Source of the DNA: Pseudevernia furfuracea
Taxonomy: Eukaryota; Ascomycota; Lecanoromycetes; Lecanorales; Parmeliaceae
Length of the DNA: 64,000 nt
Direction: 5' to 3'
NCBI GenBank assembly: GCA_022315425.1
Contig: JAIUPT010000016.1
Location: forward strand, 62,001 to 126,000
The notes under the pieces are model-generated. The model was not told the origin of the DNA, made no database searches, and saw only the letters and a list, made by a program, of their open reading frames with translations. The translations under genes and the position numbers were made by a program. Positions 34,703 to 45,396 of this stretch are shown piece by piece (within the stretch, counting starts at the first letter, position 1; the number at the start of each line of letters is the position of its first letter).

Positions 34703-36208
34703 TCACAGAATCTGTACACCAGCACGGATCAGAGCCGCCTCCTTTGCTGGCGTGAGGGGATTCCCGCCCTCAAAAGCCATCGTCTTCAGCTTAGTCAGCC
34801 CCCCTGGTAGCCCATTGAACATGGGCTCGATGGTGAAAGAGGTCCTGGACAAGGTCACGCACAGCGTCAGCTTCTCGAGAGATTCAGGTAACAAGCTCTC
34901 CAGCAAGTGCACTTCATCATCGGTATTGATCGCATAGTGAGTGTGCCGGTCGACGAGCTCCATGTGTTCTTTGCGTGAAAGCGCGAAGTGGTGGTTTCCC
35001 TTGCGTATCTTTTTCTGGCGTGCACTCTCAAATTCTTCTTTGATCGCTTTGACGATGTAATTCTCAAGGGAGGACTCGATGAAGAGTAACGTGTCGGCTT
35101 TCAAATTTTTCAAAACCCGGAAGCTCCTAAGATCACCGACAAAGATCCGACCGGCTTTGAAGCTGCCATGGCGTACCTCGGTGTTTGCTGTCGTCATTTC
35201 CAGCGTGACGAGACTGCCGCCAAATCTGGCTAGGAGGGACTGGACAATTTGCCCGGGTTCCCATTTCCCGGCTCGCAAGTCTTTCTTTGTCTCTGGATCA
35301 ATCGTGGCGTTTGGAAGCTCCTCTGGACGTGCATACTCGTAGTTGAAGGTCCGCAGAGTTTTGATGGACTCGAATATAGGCACAAGGTCTGACTGTTCAA
35401 GCGCACACTTGCTGAAGTCAAGGCTGGTTATATCGGACAGCCTTTCTGGGTCGTTAATCCATGGTTCAGCTTTCTCACGGACGGCGTTGACGTTGCCTCG
35501 GACGTATTGACAGCTAATTGAGCGAAGTGAGTGAAGTTGCACAAAGAGTCCTAGTTTGACCCAATCCTCATAATCATCGGTCAAGCCTCTGGAGCTGACC
35601 ATCACCAATTTGCTGAGAGGGTGCGATCCCCTTGGTTGGTTCCTGCTTTCGTTGATGATCTTTCGAACAGTGGAGAGCACAACTGCGCCGCTCATTGAGA
35701 GGTCACGGAACTCGATGGATCGAAGATCCGGCAAGAGCGTGAGAAGGAAGGCGGTGGCAGGACCGTGTTCTTTGGCCAGGATTGAGGTCCACATTGCTCT
35801 GTAATCAACGTAATTGCTGGATCTAACAAGCGCTCGAATCCGGGGCCGGTAATAAGCTAGTATTTGGCCAAGCCACCCAATGTTGGCATTGCTGGTGATG
35901 TGCGACAGGTCATCAAGAGCCGTGCAGTCGCCGATGATGATCCTGATGGGATAGTAAGCGACTTCTGCATTTCGTATGATATCTCTGATAATGGGCAGGG
36001 GATGTCGGAGAGGGTACGGAGATTGCTGTACGTCTCCAAATCTGAGGGGAAGATATGCATCCCGGTTGGTATTATGGCGCTGAAGCGCGTTGGCGCATAT
36101 TGCATGCAGATATTGAGAGCAGACGGCGAGTTTTACTATGTCGCCGTGTCGAGTTTGGCTCGCGACATTGAGCAAGAGCTCGGTAGGGAGATCTAGCAAT
36201 CCTGGCAT
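34703..36208 (-). CDS. F-box-type protein with leucine-rich repeats
   Basis: An unspliced 501-residue frame with ATG at 36208. The F-box is the clearest of the three in the window: LLDLPTELLLNVASQTRHGD, then VKLAVCSQYLHAIC, residues 4-40. The body shares the paralogue pattern: YPIRIIIGDCTALDDL, ATAFLLTLLPDLRSIEF, SHPLSKLVMVSSRGL, ITSLDFSKCALEQSDLVPIF, GGSLVTLEMT and LPESLEKLTLCVTL. It lacks the acidic tract of the other two, so that tract is probably an insertion in them. The protein ends with an Ala-rich helix (LTPAKEAALIRAGVQIL). The likely role is a ubiquitin-ligase substrate receptor, with unknown target. Confidence 0.8.
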   Translation of the reverse strand: MPGLLDLPTELLLNVASQTRHGDIVKLAVCSQYLHAICANALQRHNTNRDAYLPLRFGDVQQSPYPLRHPLPIIRDIIRNAEVAYYPIRIIIGDCTALDDLSHITSNANIGWLGQILAYYRPRIRALVRSSNYVDYRAMWTSILAKEHGPATAFLLTLLPDLRSIEFRDLSMSGAVVLSTVRKIINESRNQPRGSHPLSKLVMVSSRGLTDDYEDWVKLGLFVQLHSLRSISCQYVRGNVNAVREKAEPWINDPERLSDITSLDFSKCALEQSDLVPIFESIKTLRTFNYEYARPEELPNATIDPETKKDLRAGKWEPGQIVQSLLARFGGSLVTLEMTTANTEVRHGSFKAGRIFVGDLRSFRVLKNLKADTLLFIESSLENYIVKAIKEEFESARQKKIRKGNHHFALSRKEHMELVDRHTHYAINTDDEVHLLESLLPESLEKLTLCVTLSRTSFTIEPMFNGLPGGLTKLKTMAFEGGNPLTPAKEAALIRAGVQIL

Positions 36209-38031
36209 ATTGAGACAGGAAAGTATGATGAGTACGATTCCTAACTGTGTTTATAAAGTTAGAAGGGGCCTTTCTCACTAATGGATTGGGGTACCTACTT
36301 TGAGAAGATCAGTCAGACGCCTCGCAAAGTAGGCGCCGCTGTGGTGAGTACGATTTCTGGCTGTACTTGAAGATTAGCGGAGCCCCGGGCTAGGTAGCAG
36401 ATAAGGATACCTACCTCGAAGTAGAAACTCTATGACCTTGAGGTGTGAGCACCGTCGATGAAGCTGTAACTGATGACCTTGCAAGTGATAGGAAGTAAGA
36501 GTCAGCAGTTGTAGTGACATAGAGGTTTCTCGGCAAAAACTTTAAAAATTCGCAGGCGACTATAGGTGTCTCAACAAGTGCACCAGCTACAACCAATAAA
36601 CAACAAAGAACTGGCTTACCTGCACCAGGTGTACCTTCCCCTCGACATAATATTTGTCATACTGTATGTATTTTTATAATTTCGTCCTGGCGGAGATCTT
36701 TTGGATATATAGTTTTTTGACCCGCAAGAAAAAAAGGACAAAGCCAGCTATGGCAGAGAAGAGAGCAAAACCATCATCTAATCGAGGTGCTCGGCCACCT
36801 CTAACAATTCCTCTTTCAGAGCTCCGGCTACGAGTCGGTGTGGCAATCTCTTAATCGTACTTCTGGATGGCTTATCTGGTGTTTTCAGATCCATTAGCTG
36901 TATCTGAGTTGGCTGTCTTCTTTTCCGTGCTGAATCACCCCAAAGGCTTGACAAGATGACGAGTTGTTACTCATTTACATGCTGTACTTTTGATTGAGTA
37001 CCCAAACACAGACAATGTCATCGCATCGAGAGTGGCCATAGACCTCACCAGTTCCAGATTTTGGCGGCAGAAACACAGCAATGGCACGTTCTCTCCTCTT
37101 GGCTTTCCTGGCCCCATGCGTCCACTTCTTCGTTTTGCATATACAGAGACTGTTGCACTTGTCCACATATCGAGTCCCTTATAACACCTGTCAGTTTGCC
37201 AGACGTCAGTCTTTGATCATCGTCATCATATACATCGTCTTGATCCTTGGCATTCCCTTGAGCTACCTTGGCGAGTCTTGGTGCAAAGTTCAACAGTCCC
37301 CAAGATACAGTGTTCCTTTGGTCTCTGGTATCCATGGGGCATATGCTCTAAGGACCGGTCAAAAAACGATACAGCCAAAATGGGCGTTGGCATGGAGTGT
37401 AGTCGTTGGCATCGCTGACTAAGGTCTGAGGGTTGTAGATGTGGGTTCTCAAAGCTTTGGAAAGACATTTTGTGAAAATATCAAGAATGTGTTCCATTGG
37501 GAAGTTGAGAAGCTATACACCATCTCGCCTCAAAGGCATCCCATCACCAGCATCCAGAAAGAAAGAAAGAAAGAAAGAAAGAAAAACGCTTGATCGACCA
37601 CAAGAGTGGGATTTGATCCCTCGGAAGAATATACTTAGAGTTGCCTCTTGATATATGTAGGTAGTTATTCCACAAGTCTCTCGTTCCACCCAGAGTCTCA
37701 ACTCACTGTCTTTGCCCGTGAGCTTCACAGCCGATGAAGTGAGTGTCGATGGTGTGGTGAGGTGTTGCGTTTAGGTGGTCCGTGCACGGCCCGTATTCAG
37801 CCCTATGGATATTAGTACGGAAATTGATCCATAGTTGGATTGTTTCACTCTTACTCTTGGCATTTGGTGCGATATTGCACTTCACTACACCGTATTCACT
37901 TCTATATACCTTCTGAGATATATCATGGCAGAAGGACTTCCCCAAAGACTGGGGGCTACTGGCTCAGCCTCATCGTCATCTTCTACATATGGGACCTCTG
38001 GTTCTCCCTCAGCTCTATCTCTACCACCACC
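36209..38031. other. Spacer with a GAAA microsatellite
   Basis: (GAAA)n of about seven units lies at 37558-37585. A minus-strand run near 37450-37520 (LLNFPMEHILDIF) faintly resembles an F-box but leads nowhere. No gene is supported. Confidence 0.45.
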
Positions 38032-39116
38032 ATGAGACCTACCACCCTCCTCCCCACAGCTCTCCTCCTGCTCAATCCACTCCGCCTCTGCTACCTTCTC
38101 CCTTAACGACACCAGCTCATACTGTTCATACACCGCTCAGCAACTGTCTTCCACCACGAACCAGCAATGCCTAACCGCCTATTCCGCCCCAATCGCCTGC
38201 ACCAAGACCCTCATCGGTCTTGTGACCTCTCTGCGCCCAGACTTCCAGCCCACACAAGACGACCTCTCCCAAATATGCACCCTGAGCTGTAAGAGCGCGT
38301 TGGAAGATTACGTGCAAAGCGTAGGCTCGGCGTGTGGGGGGAAAGGGGACCTAGCACCGCAGCAGGGCGTCAAGACCGGGAAGAATGACACCTATGTGCA
38401 CGTGTGGATAGTAGGGCAAATGTTCGAATATGCCTATGCCCAATCGTGCGCAAAAGATTTGTACGTCTTCTTCCTCTACAGAGTCCACCTCAACCTGAAG
38501 GAGAAGGAGAAGGAGAAGGAGAAGAAGAAGAAGAAGAAGAAAAAGAAGAAGAAGAAGAAAAAGAAGCAGAAAGAAAGAAAGAAAGAAAGCAAGAAAGCAA
38601 GAAAAAGGCTAACCCCTCCCAGAACCGACGATTTCTGCCCCCTAACCTCCACCACCCCTCCCCTCCACCGCCGCCAACTGCTCGTCCCCCTGCTCCGTCT
38701 CCTTCTACACCAACGCCCACGCCTTCGAGCCCGCCTCCCAGAAACAGTTCCGGGACGCCTCCCTCACCGCGCAAACCGCGTACTGGATCAAGCAGTTCAA
38801 CGTCGGCTACAGGGCTCTGATCGCCTGCGGGGAAGCGGTGGGGAATGCCAGACAGACGAAGAGCGCGGACGCGGGGTTCGCTCGGCCGACGGGGGCGGCG
38901 GCTGCGGATGGGACGGGAGATTTGACTGGAGATGGGGTGGCGGCGGCGACGTCGGGTTCGCCTGTTGGGACGAGTAGTACGGGTACTGCGCCGGCGGCGG
39001 CGACGATAACGGTGGTGGAGGGTGGGAAGAGCGCCGGGAGTGTGCTGGAGGTCGACCTGCAGAGCGTCATTGCATTGGTGGTGCTGGGCTTGGTAGCTGC
39101 TGCTGTTTTGTTATGA
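38032..39116 (+). CDS. Probable GPI-anchored secreted protein, two frameshifts
   Basis: ATG at 38032 starts a secretion signal (MRPTTLLPTALLLLN). The rest of the protein lies one base out of frame: ATFSLNDTSSYCSYTAQQ, PIACTKTLIGLV, ICTLSCKSALEDYV, then YAYAQSCAKD. An intron (38461-38622, GTACGT donor, CTAAC branch, CAG acceptor) leads to TDDFCPLTSTTPP. After a second one-base shift come NCSSPCSVSFYTNA and LIACGEAV, then a Gly/Ala/Ser/Thr-rich stalk and a hydrophobic tail (SVIALVVLGLVAAAVLL) typical of a GPI-anchor signal. Both shifts would be healed by dropping one C, at 38077-38078 and in the four-C run at 38660-38663. The intron holds a long GAA/GAAA tract. Paired cysteines and the anchor signal suggest a wall or plasma-membrane surface protein. 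The family has no function I can name. Confidence 0.55.
38503..38605. repeat. (GAA)n/(GAAA)n tract inside an intron
   Basis: A purine-only run on the plus strand grading from GAGAAG through GAAGAA to GAAAGAAA. It fills most of the 162-bp intron of the GPI-type gene. Confidence 0.9.
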
Positions 39117-39314
39117 GCAGCAGCGGTGCCGGTGACGGCTTCAGGGGTCCATTTCCAATCCGATATATGTAACATACAGGCGCACGCAACATGGATGAGA
39201 AGCATATATACCCAGCAATCGACATCCGGCAGTTTTCAAGACGTGTTGGATTAATATATTTTTCTTCTACCCCAGGGTGTGGCATAATGGTACAAAGCCA
39301 TGCAAGCTGTGTGC

Positions 39315-39337
39315 AAAAAAAAAAAAAAAAAAAAAAG
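39315..39337. repeat. Poly-A run
   Basis: Twenty-three A downstream of the GPI-type gene. It has no flanking duplication or coding remains that would mark a retroposed copy. Confidence 0.8.
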
Positions 39338-39592
39338 GTCCTCATTCCTCCGCCCGCGCGCTCCATGATCCCAATCATGACAACAGCCCCACCCATCAAA
39401 TTACCACCTTCCCTTCCCCTCCCCTCCCCCTCCCCTCATAACCCAAGCACAGCTATTATCACCACCCCCTAACCATCCATCCATTCGACGATACCCATCC
39501 TCCATCCCCCATCCCCCATCTCCCATCCCCATCGCCCTTTACCCCCCCCCCCAAATTCTCCCCCCCAATCCCTCCCCTCAAAAAAACCCCCC

Positions 39593-40432
39593 CTACTTCC
39601 CCCCCCTCCTCCACGCCAAAAAGCTCAGCGCAAAACTGGCGCAAAACGCCGCGAACGCGAACCAGATGAAGGCGGTATCGGCCTGGGCCTCGCGGCAGCG
39701 GTTGGCGAGGTTGACGGCCGGGCTGGTTTTGCCGGCGGCGTCGACGCCGCCGTTGATGATGACGTTGGTGGAGGTGTAGGAGGGGCGGTGGCAGGAGTGG
39801 GCGCCGAGTTTGGCGGCGTAGGCCTAATGGGGGGGGGCGGAAAGTTAGTGGTTGGTGGTTGGTCTTGATTGCGGGAAGGGAGAGAGGAGGGAAGGGGAGG
39901 GAGGGAAGGAGGGGGAGGGAGGGAGGGAGGAAGGGAGGAGGGGGAGGGAGGAAAGGAAGGAAGGAAGGAAAGGGAGGAAAGGGAGGAAAGGGAGGAAAGG
40001 GAGGAAAGGGAGGAAGGAAAGAAAGAAAGAAAGAAAGACCCACCACGCCACCCGCGAACGCAAACAGGATACTCAACGCGTCCAGCGCGGTCATGACGAC
40101 GCCGCCGAGCGCGGACACGAAGCTCGCGGCCAGGCCGATGAAGGCGACGACGAGGAGCCAGATGCCGAGGAAGACGTTGTAGTTTGTGGAGGAGGGGGCG
40201 CCGCCGTAGGCTTGGGAGGCGACGAGGTGGCCCGAGAGGCCGAGGACGAGGATCGCGAAGAAGATCTGTGGGGCACTGGTGTTATTGCAGGTTGGGGTTT
40301 GGATGGGGGGGGGGGGGGGGGGGGGGGGGGGGGATGGAAGGCTGTCAGGAGGGAAGGGGATGGGGGGAGAGAGTGGTGAGTAAGAGACCTTACCTCGAGG
40401 CCGCGGAGGGCCATGTTGGGTATCGAGGACAT
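39593..40432 (-). CDS. Nce102-like MARVEL-domain tetraspan protein
   Basis: Three exons (40432-40394, 40265-40044, 39823-39593) give 163 residues with all junctions in phase. Four membrane helices are visible: IFFAILVLGLSGHLVA, NVFLGIWLLVVAFIGLAASF, ALDALSILFAFAGGVAYAA and FIWFAFAAFCASFALSFLAW. The loop before the last helix has the hallmark of fungal Nce102-type proteins: LGAHSCHRPSYTSTNVII, an Asn-Gly stretch, then NRCREAQADTAFIWF. Family members sit in plasma-membrane eisosome domains and take part in sphingolipid sensing and unconventional export. The length matches the family (about 170). Intron 1 holds a 29-G run and intron 2 a GA-rich minisatellite, so the reading was fixed by exon homology and splice sites. 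Confidence 0.85.
39893..40038. repeat. Purine minisatellite in intron 2 of the Nce102-like gene
   Basis: A fully purine plus strand. Its core is about six copies of a 10-bp unit GGGAGGAAAG-like (39958-40018), bordered by GGGAGG- and GAAA-type repeats. It forms most of the 220-bp intron. Confidence 0.85.
40305..40333. repeat. 29-bp poly-G run in intron 1 of the Nce102-like gene
   Basis: An unbroken run of 29 G on the plus strand (C on the transcript), 28 bases or more from either splice site. The true length is uncertain in any read set. Confidence 0.9.
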
Positions 40433-41543
40433 GATGGGCGGGGAGCGGAACCTGACGGATTCTGCGACGGGTGGGAGTGAGAGCTGCAGGTGTGTAGGTA
40501 GAGGTAGAGGTGCAGAGGTAAAGATGAAGTCAGTGAATGTGCAAATGTGATGGTGGGAGGAGTCTGTACAATAATGTTTTTTTGTTCAAAGGTCAGAAAT
40601 CCCAACGACTGTTTCCAGCCTCTTTTTCCACGGGAGATTGTGCCTGCGCTAGGCTGCAAACGGCCGAATGCGACGCGCCAAGCGCATTTTAGTTTACTTT
40701 GGCTACAAATATGACCGAGTACGAGGTGCAATATAATTTGGAGAGATGTTTGAGAAACGTTGCCGTCTTGTTCTACTACGATGTACTATCTGACATGGTG
40801 AAACGAGATGGACTGGTGAGGCTACTAGTCCATTGACCACCTCGAGTGCATCTATATAGCGAGCCCAATACTGCCCGCCTGTTAGTTTTAGCACTACACC
40901 GATAGCTTTGATTCCCTCCCGGTGCTGTTAAACGGTTTGGAACCATCACTACACAAGATCTCTGAAACCTGCCTCTGTTCGCTTCCTGCCGTCTCGGAGA
41001 TCAATTGGCCGTGCTCACACCGCAGTCCTAGGGCTCAAGGTCGGTGTGCTACTCCCGAGAAGCTTGCTGGATCATATGTGCCAGCTCTTTGTATATATAT
41101 AGCCTGGGTCTGGCGCGCACTTCCTCGCTTTGCCTTCGTCCACTTTTGAATCCAGATAGAGTAACGCCTGCGCAGCACGCAACCAAGTCATCAATCATGA
41201 CGACCAGTCCATTTCCGCAATAATCTTGAAAAGTAATCGAGGTTCTTGACAAGAGGAAAGGAACCAGCCGCCGTACCTAGCTCTGCTCTCGCCGAGGTTT
41301 TGACAGATGATCCTTGGACGGAGCGCTCTTACGTAGGTATTTCTGGGGTGGTCGGACTGCAAGGTTTCATCATCGTCACATGCACCAACTTTTAGAGTCT
41401 GGTTCAGATAGTTGTTGCAAATTCCTTCAGAACTGCGGTCCCAGAGTAGCGAAAAGTCGCCGTCTCGGCAATATGGCCGTGAGAATATAGCAGTACTCAA
41501 AACCCCGCTGGATGAGGCGACGGGAGTCCCTTAGGCCGATCTT

Positions 41544-41571
41544 CAAAAAAAAAAAAAAAAAAAAAAAAAAA
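41544..41571. repeat. Poly-A run
   Basis: Twenty-eight A. Nothing upstream resembles a retrotransposon end. Confidence 0.85.
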
Positions 41572-44500
41572 GGAATGATGATTGCGTTGCCAACAACACG
41601 AGCCCCGAGGATCAATGCTGCAAGAGGGTTGAAGCGAGCGGGTTTTGAGAGTAGAAGATTTCCGCTTGCCTCCTCCCAGGTACGTTTGCCGGTTCGGCGA
41701 CGGAATGGCTGGATCGTACGCCGATAGCATTGACCCCCTCCCTATACGACGTCATCTTTCCATGGGATTTCGAGTTTCCAAAACATTTCTTTTTCGGGAA
41801 AACGACGCCTGAGCATCCCCCTTGGACGCCTCGAAAGAAGTCCGCGTCGAAAATTTGCTAATACGAATGTCGCTCGCCGTGGGCAAGGAGAAGGTGGGCG
41901 GTAGATTGGAATCCGTAACTCTCCGATGGTAGCTTGAGGAGTCGAAAGGCGAATGTCATGTCTTCATTGATGTTGATCGTATCTGGAGCTTGATTAGCTA
42001 GGAGCAACTTGCTAATGAGGATCGTCCTAAATGACGAATAGGTACAGTCGAGTGAATAACTCATGCAAGGCTCGCTGACGTTCGGTTCTCATTGCCCGTC
42101 GCTTTCGGAATGGCTCTTCCACGCTTCAATCTGAGGGCAGAGGTGGGACCAGTATTAATGGTGAAGGAGCTGGCGGAAGGAGGCATCTTGGGGTAGAGAG
42201 TAAGGTAGCTTGGGGATGGTTAGCTTTTGCCAGATATTGTTCCAGTGAAAATAATACGGATCAAGGATTTCGATACGAAGTAGATGTGAGAAAGTCGAGA
42301 CTTTGGGTTATGGTAGATGTCGGTACTCTTTGATGATGAATTCGACCGAGGTTTTATTGGCTTATCTACAAGTTAGATGGGTGACCGTCGTGAGATGCGA
42401 GGTAATTCGTAGCACTACTGACACTACGTGTGATGAGGGCTTGCTTGATATCGATTAAGCTTCCTTCAGAATTAGTATCAAAAACTTGAAAAGAAGAATT
42501 GATACTCCGTAGAGCGCTTGAGAATAGTTTAGGGTTTCTGGCGCTTCACTGTTAGGCAAGAACTCCCTCTAGATTCTTGGTTGCTTCCAGGCTGAACTGT
42601 GCGACCAACTCTGGAAACACTCAAATTGGATGGAATTTCTCACATGCCCCAGATCTCCGGGCGACTGTCCTACATGGGGTAGTATGTAGTGAATTGCGCG
42701 GCTTGGCAACACGAGGTGACTGGGATAGCTGGGGGCCCAATCCCTCTGACAGCTGCCCTTCATGGAAGGCCTGTGCCTTGCCCTCATCCTCCTCTCCCTG
42801 CTGATCCCGTTGCCAGGCAGTTCCTTTGATTCCCTGGACGACAGATCCCTACCACTTTGATCCCCCTGGCAGGAAGACGCCGGCTCTAATTCTTACTCAA
42901 TCACCTGATCGTCGCCCTCGCTATTCCCGCAAGACCTTGCACCACTCAACTTTCAGCAAGCTCGAGCATGGCGACCAGAACGAGTGACCCCAACCGTCTT
43001 TCCAACTTCCGTCACCGGGAGCGCGAGCAGTGACACTGAGAAGCAATAGATTAGCCTGCGGCAAAGACCTGGCGGGTGCCGGCATTAGGGAGGATGAGGA
43101 TACCACGCTACACCTTGCATGTACCAAGGGTGATTATGCAGGCGGTGTTGGCGCAGTACGGGATGGCGCAGCAGTGCTTTTGCTGTGGCGTCGAGGAAGT
43201 GTTGGGGAGAACAAGAAGGCGCTGCATAGCAAGATGTGTGGCAACAATGGAGATAGGGGTAGATTTCTCGGAGAGAGGTAGTGATGGCTCGGAAGACATC
43301 ATGGGTTTCGGACTAGGTACACAGGTTTGCTCTTTCTTCTCTATGGCGAAATCTGTCGACGGAAAAGCCGTATGTACCGAGAGGAGAGTTTGATGACAGC
43401 GGCTCATCCTTCTTCTTACATACGCATTGACAATGTCAGGCGAACAGACCTTCGAGTACGGCACGGACGTTGGGCCGCTACCTTACGCTTATCGTGGAAT
43501 GTGCATACCCATATGCACGGAATTAAGATCATCATTGTCCTCATGGAAAATTTATTACCTTTGGTGCACTGAGAATCCGATTTCCAGAACCGACAGCCTT
43601 GCGTCGTTGAGGCTTTGAAGCTCCCTGCAAAACGATGGTTGGGAATTGTCTTACGATGGTCAAAAGTACTGGAGATGTAAGACGAACAACGCTTCAGATG
43701 CGGTTCCCTACCTGCCTGAGCGTCATCTGTTGGCCCGGAGGCGCCTTGCGTAAATCGTGTATGCTGAGCCTCCGACGCACAGGGATAATCTTCCGAAAAG
43801 CGGGATGCGGGGAAATCCGAAGAAGGATGTCCAACGATTTCCTTTCCCAGGCCTGGTCTGGCCTCGGTCGCTTCCTTTGTGGGCTTACGCCTCAAGGCTT
43901 TTCTGTAGAGGTGTGAGGTCAACGACGCATTCCAAGAGCATCTCAGCATTACCATTGTTGGCTCAAGATGCTCTGTGTAGAATGTAGGTACACGCCTAAG
44001 GACCCTGCCTGCAGGCCCTGTTTGGGGAAACGCGGGCTTGCAGCAAGGGACAGTGACTCCGACCCTTGTCTGGCAACGGTATCAACTTGGGCGATTTTCA
44101 GGAAAGTAGCTTTTCCTGTCACTGGCGCATCAGCCATAAAGAGGAGAAAGTTGACGTCCTTCTCGATGAAGACGTTCAAGGGACTTATCCATGCAATGGT
44201 GCAGGAGAAGATAAAAGTTGGAAGACGAATGAGGCGTGCAGGGGGCTCAGGAGACAGGGGAATGGGGCATGATAAGCCAATGGTAGCGTCACTAGGCGTC
44301 AAAGCTCATAAGGTAAAGTATGAAAGAAAGTATAATAGTCGCTCCAATCATGATTAATGAATGCATAATTAATGTATACTTATTTCATTAATCTTATCTA
44401 GAGACTAGAGTGGACGCTAGGGTAGAGGCAGCTGTGCCCATGCCACGGCCCGGAGACGGACCCGGAGGCCATTAGAGACTTAGAGTTGTCCCCTCTCTCC

Positions 44501-44707
44501 CTAAGCTCTAAGCATCTAACAGGATAATCATGTAGCTTAGTCGGCACGTAGCTACCTTAGAGCGCATAAGCGGCCACTCTTCAGGTCACTATCCTGTCCC
44601 AAAACAATAAGAAGATGCATTAATTAAAGCAATTAATTAATTAAACCTTGCATGGCCATGTAGTTGCCATGCGACACGGGGGGGCGCCAAGGGAACAAAA
44701 TCAATCA

Positions 44708-44741
44708 TTTAATCTTTTTAATCTTTTTAATCTTTTTAATC
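44708..44741. repeat. Short tandem repeat TTTAATCTT
   Basis: Nearly four copies of a 9-10-bp unit (AATCTTTTT). They are followed at about 44812-44850 by three imperfect copies of ATCCACTTGA. Confidence 0.75.
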
Positions 44742-45396
44742 ATCCGCTGGAGTCCTTGCTATTTACTTTAGCTTCTTATTCTCATCAAAAGCATGGAGCG
44801 CTTCTTCAAAAGTATCCACTTGAATATCCACTTGATAATCCACTTGACATTCCAACGGAAGAGTTGAGACGTGGGCTGCTCGCTTTGAAGCTTCAGTGAC
44901 CCGTGCTGAGATATGCCTGAGATGCCAATGGAACGGCAAGAAATAAAGAAAAGATAAGGTGCTGACTATCTACTATCTACTAACCATCTTCACACCCATC
45001 TAATGTACCCCTGACTCCCCTGAGTCCTTCCCTGAATGGCGCCTCTCATTCGAGCTCTACTCCATTTCTTTCCGTCTGGAAGGTAGGTATGTACCCCTCG
45101 CTCTAGCATCTCAGGCCCCTGGTCACTTTTGGCTTCTGCCGCAACCCTCATGCCTTCACACTGCCTCGTGATTTTTCACTCCATACCACGCACCTCACCA
45201 GTGACACCTCTTCATTTCTATTCTCTCCTTCACATGTGCAACGCTCCGAGGGGTAGCTGCTGTTACCAGACAATGGAATAGCAACAACGATATGAAAATA
45301 CTCTGTATGTCTGACATTCTGACCAAGAGGCAGCTTCGGTTGATGTCGAGTGCTAACAGTGCAGTTTCCTCTTCAGAGCACTGACAACATCCTGCC

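Larger units (their letters stand above)
40433..45396. other. Gene-poor stretch with simple repeats
   Basis: About 5 kb with no supported gene. It contains a 28-A run (41544-41571), TTAATTAA-rich patches (44340-44390, 44615-44650) and a short tandem repeat at 44708-44741. The frames at 43416-43955 and 43949-44302 (minus) are the longest but carry no motif, signal or splice support. Confidence 0.45.

Noticed and set aside
37439..37560. Minus-strand LLNFPMEHILDIF resembling an F-box
   Set aside because: Only about a dozen residues match, a stop precedes them, and no leucine-rich body follows in any frame.
39852..40379. Gly/Arg/Lys-repeat open frame of 175 codons
   Set aside because: It is the purine minisatellite and neighbouring intron/exon of the minus-strand Nce102-like gene read in the wrong direction.
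41544..41571. Poly-A run as the tail of a retroposed gene copy
   Set aside because: No coding remains upstream and no flanking duplication could be seen.
43416..43955. 179-codon minus-strand frame
   Set aside because: Arg/Ser-rich without domain character, with overlapping frames of similar length on the plus strand.
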